Origin: an uncultured Erysipelotrichaceae bacterium
GTDB lineage: Bacteria > Bacillota_I > Bacilli_A > Acholeplasmatales > Anaeroplasmataceae
NCBI GenBank assembly: GCA_902796895.1
Contig: CADBQV010000018.1
Span: forward strand, 1 to 6,250
Direction: 5' to 3'
DNA length: 6,250 bases
Shown here: piece by piece, positions 1-6,250 of the stretch
Position numbering within the stretch: position 1 is the first letter of the stretch
Layout: each line of letters starts with the position of its first letter
Translations under genes and position numbers: made by a program
Notes under the pieces: generated by a model
Database searches by the model: none
What the model was told of the DNA's origin: nothing
The model's input: only the letters and a program-made list of their open reading frames with translations

Positions 1-3000
1 AATCATCCTTAGACATTTTGCCTTGGATTTTAAGTATTTGACGCATTGCTGATGCTAATTCTTCTTTAGCTATATTATTAATATCAAAATCTCCTATTCT
101 AAATTTATGGATTATTGTATTTTTATCAACTGGCCAATAAAAATCCATTGTTTTATCCTTATCTAGCTTATCTGTAGTTTTATTAACTAAGATATGTGAT
201 AATTCTTTTTCAATAAATTCTTCTGCCTTTTTGCTAAGCTTTACGATATTTTCTGTATTATCCTTAATTCTCTTTTTAATTGTTTCATAAGAAATAGGAC
301 CTTCTACATCAATTAAATTTTGTAAATTTAATCTTAATAATGATTCATCAAAGCCAATATTAGAATAATTCATTTTTAAGACTTTAGCATTAATATAAGG
401 TATAGTCTCATAATTAAATTCTTCTTTTTCTTTTATTTTAATATCTGGTTTTATTTCATATGTATCTATTTTATTATTTTTATTAATATTAGATATGATA
501 TAATCTATAACCTTTTTAGGATTTTTATAATAATCTATGGCATATATATTTATTATATTCCAGCATAAATTATTAGTTAAAAAAGAATTTTGTAAATAAT
601 ATTCATCTCTAATTGATGTATTTTTAATATCGTTAGTATCTACTATAATACCTAATGAATATTTTTCTCCATCTTTAATTGCTAGATGGATTTTATATTT
701 ACTTAAGCCTACATTTAAATCTACACTATATCCTAAATTACATAAATCATCTTTAATAAATTTAATAATAGATAAATTATCATTTTGTGTATAATTTTTA
801 TTTTCTATATTTAATGATTTAGAATATTCTATTAATTTCTTCAAATATAGGGCACCCTTAGATACTCTTAATTCTAATTTATCATCATCTTCAAAATCAG
901 AATCATCAATTGTAGATATAATAATCATTTTATCCTTACTTCTACTTGCGGCTACATTTAATCTTCTTTCACCACCAGCTGTAGCAATAGGACCATTTAT
1001 AATTGGATGCTTATCCTTAGATAATCTAAATGATATTAATAAAATAATTATATCTCTTTCATCACCTTGAACATTTTCAATAGATTTTATAAATAAAGGC
1101 TCTTTTGTTTTGGCTTCTGCTTCATTTATTTTATTTTTTAATTCAATATCCTTATCTATTTCTTTATTTAAATATGCTTCAACAATTTCCTTTTGTTTAA
1201 TATTAAATACTATTATACCAAGTGATTTATTATCATATTTATTATAAATATCTTTAATTTTAGATAATAACATTTCTAATTCATCTTTAGTTATATTAGT
1301 ATTTTTCTTATCTGACTTAACATAATTAAATTCTAATTCTGATTTATTTAAAGAATTTTGTGGGAATGTATATAATTCATTTTTATAAAAATATTGATTA
1401 GAAAATGAAATTAATGATTCATGATGACTTCTATAATGATATTTAAGTCTAATTCTTGGCATTCCTATAGCAATACATTCATCTAGAAGTGATGCAGAAT
1501 CCTCATAATCAATATAATCATCACTAATTTCAACCTGGCTTCTAAAATACATGCTAGGTGGCATCTGCTTAGGATCTCCTGCAACTATTAATGAATCACC
1601 TCTTGCTACTGCACCTACTGCCTCATGTGTTGGAATCTGACTTGCCTCATCGAATATAACAATATCGAATTTTGATAAATCACTATCAATTGGCAAATAC
1701 TGTGCACAAGATATAGGTGACATTAAAATACAAGGGAAATATGTTTTAATTAAATCATCATAATTAATTAATGTATCTCTAATTGATGGCTTAGAACGCT
1801 TCATACTAAATATTTTCTTTAATCTTCCTATTTTAGATGAATCCTTAAAATCAATTGAATTAGATACAAATTTAGATGTTATTTTAGATATAGTTTGTTC
1901 TAAAACCTTATTAGAATATTCTTTTATTAATTCAATATAATTTAATACTTCATATTTGAAATTCTCACCATTAAAGAAATTAATGGCATCATCCTTTAAA
2001 TATTCATTAATGAATGAAAATGAAAGTGATAATTTATATGTATTTAATAAATCATCAATAGAAATAATATTTAATTTTAATTCTTTAACAAATTGATTTA
2101 ATTTTAATTCTTTTAAATTATTAATTACTTTATTAATTAAAGAAAGTGGTTGTAATTCTAAGATATTATCTTTATTAATTAATGATTCAAGTAGCATATC
2201 ATAATTTATATTAGCTTCTATTAATTCATTATAATTTAAATCATATTTAACTACTAATAAATCATTTTCAAGCTTTTTAAATTCATTATATCTTTCTTTT
2301 AATAATAAATAATTATTTTTTATTTCATCATTTATTTTTATATTAGATTCTATATTTAATTCATTAAATAAATTACAAACATTATTAGTATTTAAAATCT
2401 TATCAGAAATATTATTTATATCTTTAATATTATTAATAAAATCAATACCAAGAACACCTGATATATAACCATTTTCATTGTTTATTGTATTATATGTTTC
2501 ATTATAATAAATGCCATCATTTAAATAATCAATGATATTTTTCTTCTCATATTTATAATTATCATTTAATAAATCCTTGATAATCTTTTTTATTTTTATT
2601 TTATATAAGAATTTTTTAAATCCAGTTTTATTTTTATATTCAGTTAATAATTCTTTAAAATTATAATTCTTAAATTTATCAAAATTATATTTGTTTTCAT
2701 TTTTCTTGATAAATGAATATAATTCCTTTGAAGTAGTTATAATATCTTTAGTATTATTTATGAATTCATCATTAAAATCTTTAATGTTATCATAATAATT
2801 TAAATCTATTAATATTTCAAATAAGCTAATTAAATTAGAAACATTTTTATTGTTTATTTCAATATTAAATGTCATATTATTAAAAATAATTAATATGTCA
2901 TTAAATATTTTATATTTATTATATAAATCATTAAATTCATTAAATATTAAATCATTATTTAAAAATCTAATATTATCATTTTCAATAAATCTAATTGGAT

Positions 3001-5578
3001 TATTTTCATAATCTCTAAAGCCTTCTATTAAAGCCTTTAGCTTATTAATATTTTCAATTGTTTTTAATAAATTATCATTTGTTAATTCATGTAAATATGA
3101 AGTATCTAAATCTATTTTATATTCATAACCCATTTGGCTTAATTTTTCATATTCTAAAATAGATTCATATAATGATTTTATAAATGGCTTTTCTAAATGC
3201 ATTAAATCCATCATGGTTTTAATGTATTCCTTTTTCTCATTTAATTTAGATACATATTCATTAAAGTCAGATACTTCTTCACACATTCCAAGATCCATTG
3301 ATTCAGATAATTTATTATAGAAATTATCTTTATTGGCTTTATTTGAGTGTAATTCTAATACGAATCTTGAAAGACCAATCTTTTCAAGTCTATCATAAAC
3401 TACATCAAGCGCTGCCTTCTTTTCAGCAACAAATAAAACTGTCTTTCCATGATACATTGAATTTACAATCATATTAACAATTGTTTGGCTCTTACCTGTA
3501 CCAGGAGGTCCATCAAGTATGAATGACTTGCCTTTAGCACATTCAAGTATCGCCTTAAGCTGAGTTGAATCGTAAGGTATTGGTGCGGCAAAATCAAAAT
3601 AATTTTCTTTATCATCAATATCTATATAATTATCAATATCATAATCTAAATTACTTTTATTATTTATGATACTTTCAATTATTTTATTTTTTAATAATTC
3701 GTCACTTCTTTTTCTAATATCAGTCCACATAATATAATGTGAGAATGTTAAATTAGCTATAAAAAAGACATTTTCATCTAATGATATTGGCGCGTTAAAT
3801 GACATTTTAAATGTATTAGCTATATTTCTATATCCATCCTTATATGTTGATGAATATAAGCCACTAAAATCATAATCAGGATTTTCATTTTTATAATATT
3901 CAAAAAATGTTTGATTAATCATAAAATCTGAATTATCAAATGAAATAACATATTTATCTACAAGTTTAGTAATCTTTTCAATTGGTAAAATCATAAATGG
4001 TGCATTACCAAAAGTATTATTCTTTCTTTTATATGTTAATAGGCCAAAACAAATATATAATGTTTGGCTACCTGATTCTTCCATTGCTTGATTACTTTTT
4101 CTAATTAATTCCTGTAATAAATTTAAAGAACCAATAGCGAATATTTCATTTTTATTACTAATACCAGGATTAAAATATGATGGCTTTAATAAAGAATTAT
4201 TTTCTAATTCCTTATAATAATTATCATTATTTTTATTTTTTCCTTTAGTAAAATCAAGTGATATTTTAAATGAATCATCATTAAATATAATTTCAGATAA
4301 ATCATTTTCTGAAATTAATCTTAATGCTTTTTTATCATTTAAATTAAAATTAACTAATAAATTATTTTCACTTAAATCTAAAAGCTTTTTACACCAATAT
4401 GAAAATCTAGATTTTTCTTCTTCCTTTAAAACATTTTTATATTCTTTTTTATCTTTTATTTTTTCTTCATTTAATATTTCTGGTGCGATTTTTGTAGTTA
4501 AAATATCAATTGTCTTTTTAGCTGGAATTGGTGAAAATGCTGTTTTATGTGCTGTTTTTACATCTACTGATGAAAAATATTCATCATCCATTTCTTTTTT
4601 AACTAAATCATTTCCATCTGTTATAGCACTATTAAGTGATATAGATGATTCTTTAAGCATATCTACAGCATTTATAAATATAATAGATCCATCATCTATT
4701 AAATTTTTAATATATATTAAATCCTTTTCAATACCATTTTTAAATGATGAATTTATACCTACATTCTTTAAAAATACTCCACATAGGGCATGACCTTTAA
4801 TTATTTGTAAGATTGGATTATATCCTAAGCTTTCTAATACTGATAAAAATAAAATAGATATATCAAGGCATGTTGCGAGCTTTGTTTTTAATATTTCCTC
4901 ATCTAATCTAATTCTTTGGATTTTACAATTATAATTAGCAGGATTATTATAGCTAATATTTAAGGTATGTATAGCTTTATATACTGCCTCAATTTCTTCT
5001 AGCATCTTTAATTTATCACTATTTTGATATGCAATAATACTTCTTTTTAATATATCCTTAGCTTTAATTGCGATATCTTTAATATAGCTTGATTCAGGAT
5101 TAATGAATTTAGCAAATAATCTATCATCATATTCTTTATAATATATATCTGATAATTGACTAATAGGCAAAATATCAAAAGGTATTTCAAGTGATGAAAT
5201 AACACATCCCGTTAAATCTTTTAATTCTAATTTAATTACTGATGGTATTACATCTAAAAAATCATCTAATAAATCCTTATCTACAGAAATAAATGGAACA
5301 AATAATTCCTTTTTTTCATATGCATCAAGATTATTAATATATATAATATTATTTTTAAATGCATCATGAATAAAATTAATTTCTAATTTTAAATTATGAT
5401 AATTATTTATAGTAGTATTTTCTACATTAATAAAATGTATAAAGGAAAACATTGTATCCCTTGCGTAATTTTCAACCTTTAATCTTGCATCTGTATGATA
5501 CACTGCATAAGAAAATGCTTTTTCTACATCTGCAGTAATTATAATATTTTCATTTAATAAATCGTTTTTTATTTCCAT
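1..5578 (-). CDS. Giant DUF4011 / SF1 helicase / Vsr-like / DUF3320 protein, Hhe-like putative defence protein (3' end outside window)
   Basis: An open frame of 1859 codons runs from an ATG at 5578 off the left edge without a stop. The start is fixed by a Shine-Dalgarno 4 bases upstream and an in-frame TGA just before that. Residues 1-190 look beta-rich and are unassigned. About 190-310 resemble a transglutaminase-like fold, with C237 in ATCLD and H263 in GHALCG. The DUF4011 signature W-C-K-K-L-L-D-L starts at W395. The SF1 helicase core has Q673, Walker A GPPGTGKS (690-697), AEKKAALDVV (from 718), ELHS (742-745), Walker B DEAS (1310-1313), GDPKQMPP (1334-1341), YHYRSHHES (from 1380), ENVQGDERD (1501-1509) and GERRLNVAASRSK (from 1536). 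A helical, Asn/Ile/Lys-rich insert fills about 746-1280. Residues 1600-1690 match the Vsr/MTES_1575 nuclease fold but lack its acidic residues. DUF3320 begins near VEGPI (1758) and includes DFYWP (1812-1816). By family comparison only some tens of residues are missing. ATP-driven DNA or RNA unwinding is strongly indicated; the defence role is inferred from architecture. Confidence 0.93.
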   Translation of the reverse strand, partial: MEIKNDLLNENIIITADVEKAFSYAVYHTDARLKVENYARDTMFSFIHFINVENTTINNYHNLKLEINFIHDAFKNNIIYINNLDAYEKKELFVPFISVDKDLLDDFLDVIPSVIKLELKDLTGCVISSLEIPFDILPISQLSDIYYKEYDDRLFAKFINPESSYIKDIAIKAKDILKRSIIAYQNSDKLKMLEEIEAVYKAIHTLNISYNNPANYNCKIQRIRLDEEILKTKLATCLDISILFLSVLESLGYNPILQIIKGHALCGVFLKNVGINSSFKNGIEKDLIYIKNLIDDGSIIFINAVDMLKESSISLNSAITDGNDLVKKEMDDEYFSSVDVKTAHKTAFSPIPAKKTIDILTTKIAPEILNEEKIKDKKEYKNVLKEEEKSRFSYWCKKLLDLSENNLLVNFNLNDKKALRLISENDLSEIIFNDDSFKISLDFTKGKNKNNDNYYKELENNSLLKPSYFNPGISNKNEIFAIGSLNLLQELIRKSNQAMEESGSQTLYICFGLLTYKRKNNTFGNAPFMILPIEKITKLVDKYVISFDNSDFMINQTFFEYYKNENPDYDFSGLYSSTYKDGYRNIANTFKMSFNAPISLDENVFFIANLTFSHYIMWTDIRKRSDELLKNKIIESIINNKSNLDYDIDNYIDIDDKENYFDFAAPIPYDSTQLKAILECAKGKSFILDGPPGTGKSQTIVNMIVNSMYHGKTVLFVAEKKAALDVVYDRLEKIGLSRFVLELHSNKANKDNFYNKLSESMDLGMCEEVSDFNEYVSKLNEKKEYIKTMMDLMHLEKPFIKSLYESILEYEKLSQMGYEYKIDLDTSYLHELTNDNLLKTIENINKLKALIEGFRDYENNPIRFIENDNIRFLNNDLIFNEFNDLYNKYKIFNDILIIFNNMTFNIEINNKNVSNLISLFEILIDLNYYDNIKDFNDEFINNTKDIITTSKELYSFIKKNENKYNFDKFKNYNFKELLTEYKNKTGFKKFLYKIKIKKIIKDLLNDNYKYEKKNIIDYLNDGIYYNETYNTINNENGYISGVLGIDFINNIKDINNISDKILNTNNVCNLFNELNIESNIKINDEIKNNYLLLKERYNEFKKLENDLLVVKYDLNYNELIEANINYDMLLESLINKDNILELQPLSLINKVINNLKELKLNQFVKELKLNIISIDDLLNTYKLSLSFSFINEYLKDDAINFFNGENFKYEVLNYIELIKEYSNKVLEQTISKITSKFVSNSIDFKDSSKIGRLKKIFSMKRSKPSIRDTLINYDDLIKTYFPCILMSPISCAQYLPIDSDLSKFDIVIFDEASQIPTHEAVGAVARGDSLIVAGDPKQMPPSMYFRSQVEISDDYIDYEDSASLLDECIAIGMPRIRLKYHYRSHHESLISFSNQYFYKNELYTFPQNSLNKSELEFNYVKSDKKNTNITKDELEMLLSKIKDIYNKYDNKSLGIIVFNIKQKEIVEAYLNKEIDKDIELKNKINEAEAKTKEPLFIKSIENVQGDERDIIILLISFRLSKDKHPIINGPIATAGGERRLNVAASRSKDKMIIISTIDDSDFEDDDKLELRVSKGALYLKKLIEYSKSLNIENKNYTQNDNLSIIKFIKDDLCNLGYSVDLNVGLSKYKIHLAIKDGEKYSLGIIVDTNDIKNTSIRDEYYLQNSFLTNNLCWNIINIYAIDYYKNPKKVIDYIISNINKNNKIDTYEIKPDIKIKEKEEFNYETIPYINAKVLKMNYSNIGFDESLLRLNLQNLIDVEGPISYETIKKRIKDNTENIVKLSKKAEEFIEKELSHILVNKTTDKLDKDKTMDFYWPVDKNTIIHKFRIGDFDINNIAKEELASAMRQILKIQGKMSKDD
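2069..2113 (-). repeat. 18-bp direct repeat inside the helicase insert (27-bp period, in frame)
   Basis: The same 18 bases, encoding KELKLN on the minus strand, occur at 2096-2113 (residues 1156-1161) and 2069-2086 (residues 1165-1170). The period of 27 bp keeps the frame, giving the peptide KELKLNQFVKELKLN. It falls in the low-complexity helical insert between the two halves of the helicase core. A small tandem duplication is the simplest explanation; base composition alone makes chance similarity fairly likely in this region. Confidence 0.5.
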
Positions 5579-5582
5579 ATTA

Positions 5583-5590
5583 CTCACCCT
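5583..5590 (-). promoter_or_regulatory. Shine-Dalgarno site that sets the helicase start
   Basis: AGGGTGAG on the minus strand lies 4 bases before the ATG at 5578, and GGTGA matches the 3' end of 16S rRNA. The in-frame GTG within this site cannot be the start because it would lack its own binding site. A TGA just upstream closes the frame, so ATG 5578 is the only sensible start. Confidence 0.8.
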
Positions 5591-5605
5591 AAAATTTCAA
5601 TTAAA

Positions 5606-5614
5606 ATTATATCA
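5606..5614 (-). promoter_or_regulatory. Extended -10 promoter of the giant helicase gene
   Basis: On the minus strand the sequence reads TGATATAAT: a perfect TATAAT hexamer (5611-5606) preceded directly by the TGn element (5614-5612). This is the extended -10 form used by the main sigma factor. At 17-18 bp spacing only a poor -35 match (TAGATT or ATAGAT) is seen, which extended -10 promoters tolerate. Transcription would start near 5600, giving a leader of about 20 bases. A 7-base direct repeat, TTGAAAT on the minus strand (5614-5620 and 5594-5600), brackets the -10 with a 20-bp period and could be an operator or chance. In such AT-rich DNA, TATAAT alone is weak evidence; the TGn element and the position between terminator and start codon support the call. 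Confidence 0.6.
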
Positions 5615-5682
5615 TTTCAAATACCTTAAATCTATATACAAAAACAGGTATAAAAATAATTTATAATTCTTATTACTTTCAT

Positions 5683-5719
5683 AAAAAAGCCCCTACTTTC
5701 TTTAGAAAAATAGGGGTTT
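5683..5719 (-). terminator. Rho-independent terminator of the HD-GYP gene
   Basis: The stem pairs CCCCTA (5690-5695) with TAGGGG (5711-5716). It is extended outward by a G-T wobble and two A-T pairs. Inward, after a small internal loop, TTTC (5697-5700) pairs with GAAA (5705-5708) around a 4-base loop. On the minus strand the stem is followed by C and six T residues (5688-5683). It starts only 4 bases after the HD-GYP stop codon. The plus-strand side has no comparable uninterrupted T-run straight after the stem, so it most likely works for minus-strand transcripts only. Confidence 0.85.
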
Positions 5720-5723
5720 AGTA

Positions 5724-6250
5724 TTATTTTTTATTAACAATTTGCATATATACATCATAATAAACATCAAATCTTTTATCTGATGTAATTTGACTTAAAT
5801 CCTTCTTTAATGATTCATCCTTTTCTATTATATTTACAATATAAGGATTATATCTTGTTCCTTTTTCTTTTATTAATTCTTTAAGTAATGTATCAAAGGA
5901 TTTACCAACTGTATAGTTTCTTCCTAAGATATCAGTTGCTGCATCAATTGAATCGGCAATAGATATTAAATCTATAACACTTTTATATTTTGAATTTACA
6001 TTATCAAAATCAACCGGATATCCTTTTTTACCATCATAATATTTATGATGTCCAAGCATTACATCGAAATATTCTTTAAATGAATCATCACCATTAATTA
6101 ATGCTAAGCTCTTTTCTGGATGTAATTTAATATATGAGAATTCAACATCTGTTAATTTTCTGCTTTGTAAATTAATAACACCAAGTGTTAAGCATTTACC
6201 TAAATCATGATATAATGCTGCCTTAGATATATATTTTAATATTTTAAAAT
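5724..6250 (-). CDS. HD-GYP domain phosphohydrolase, C-terminal part (5' end outside window)
   Basis: The frame enters from the right edge and ends at TAA (5726-5724), giving 174 residues with no start in the window; the Met at 6059 is internal. Numbering from the first whole codon (6248), the HD motif is YHDLGK (13-18, metal ligands H14 and D15). It is followed by RKLTD (30-34), an LHPEKS motif with H43, and the paired histidines and GYP signature HHKYYDGKKGYP (67-78). After these come IADSIDAATD, GRNY and GTRYNP. HD-GYP enzymes hydrolyse cyclic di-GMP or related cyclic dinucleotides in the cytoplasm with two or three metal ions. All core ligands visible here are kept, so activity is plausible. 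It departs from the textbook family: no IPD-x-IL segment follows the HD motif, and RNYT replaces the usual RPYR. The missing N-terminus should hold the sensory or receiver domain. A dedicated terminator follows, so this gene ends its transcription unit. The family call is firm; the exact substrate is inferred. Confidence 0.9.
   Translation of the reverse strand, partial: FKILKYISKAALYHDLGKCLTLGVINLQSRKLTDVEFSYIKLHPEKSLALINGDDSFKEYFDVMLGHHKYYDGKKGYPVDFDNVNSKYKSVIDLISIADSIDAATDILGRNYTVGKSFDTLLKELIKEKGTRYNPYIVNIIEKDESLKKDLSQITSDKRFDVYYDVYMQIVNKK

Noticed and set aside
1..5578. Frameshift or pseudogene status for the giant helicase gene
   Set aside because: All triplets of the frame were scanned and none is a stop. 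Motifs from C237 to W1815 all fall in the same frame. The missing 3' end is due to the window edge.
5632..5682. A 16-codon minus-strand ORF just after the terminator (starting MKVIRI)
   Set aside because: It begins at the end of the terminator T-tract, upstream of the mapped promoter, and its only purine-rich leader is the terminator stem; no support for translation.
5724..6059. A separate 111-residue gene starting at the Met at 6059
   Set aside because: The frame continues upstream to the window edge and encodes the essential HD motif (YHDLGK) and the distal His; the Met is internal to the HD-GYP domain and has no Shine-Dalgarno site.
1..6250. Mycoplasma-type genetic code (TGA read as Trp), suggested by the low GC
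   Set aside because: No in-frame TGA occurs in 1859 codons of the helicase, while TGG is used for every Trp; the standard bacterial code fits.
1..6250. CRISPR array, tRNA, rRNA or insertion sequence
   Set aside because: No regularly spaced long repeats, cloverleaf, transposase frame or terminal inverted repeats were seen; the only non-coding stretch is 145 bases long and is explained by the terminator and promoter.

Overview
The window is a very AT-rich bacterial segment. The gap holds a TATAAT-type promoter and a Shine-Dalgarno site, arginine is almost always AGA, and the standard code fits: no TGA or other stop interrupts a frame of 1859 codons, and every Trp is TGG. Together with an HD-GYP signalling gene this suggests a low-GC member of the Bacillota or a relative, but the sequence does not fix the genus. 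Both genes lie on the minus strand and both are cut by the window edges.

Layout, in transcription order (right to left). Positions 6250-5724 hold the C-terminal 174 residues of an HD-GYP-type phosphohydrolase, probably a cyclic-dinucleotide phosphodiesterase; its N-terminus lies outside. Four bases after its stop is a strong hairpin and T-tract terminator (5719-5683). The gap then carries an extended -10 promoter (5614-5606) and a Shine-Dalgarno (5590-5583) for the second gene.

That gene fills the remaining nine tenths of the window (5578 to beyond 1). It encodes a giant multidomain protein of at least 1859 residues: a beta-rich N-terminus, a transglutaminase-like region, a DUF4011 segment, an SF1 helicase split by a long helical insert, a Vsr/MTES_1575-like nuclease fold and the start of DUF3320. 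This is the architecture of the single-protein anti-phage system Hhe (DUF4011-helicase-Vsr) and related helicase-nucleases.

The main oddity is that all helicase motifs are intact, while the residues that should be catalytic in the nuclease-like domain are Ile, His and Ile. The protein therefore looks like an active helicase with a dead nuclease domain. The terminator and separate promoter suggest that the HD-GYP gene and the helicase gene are independent units. Any partner of the helicase would lie downstream, to the left of position 1.
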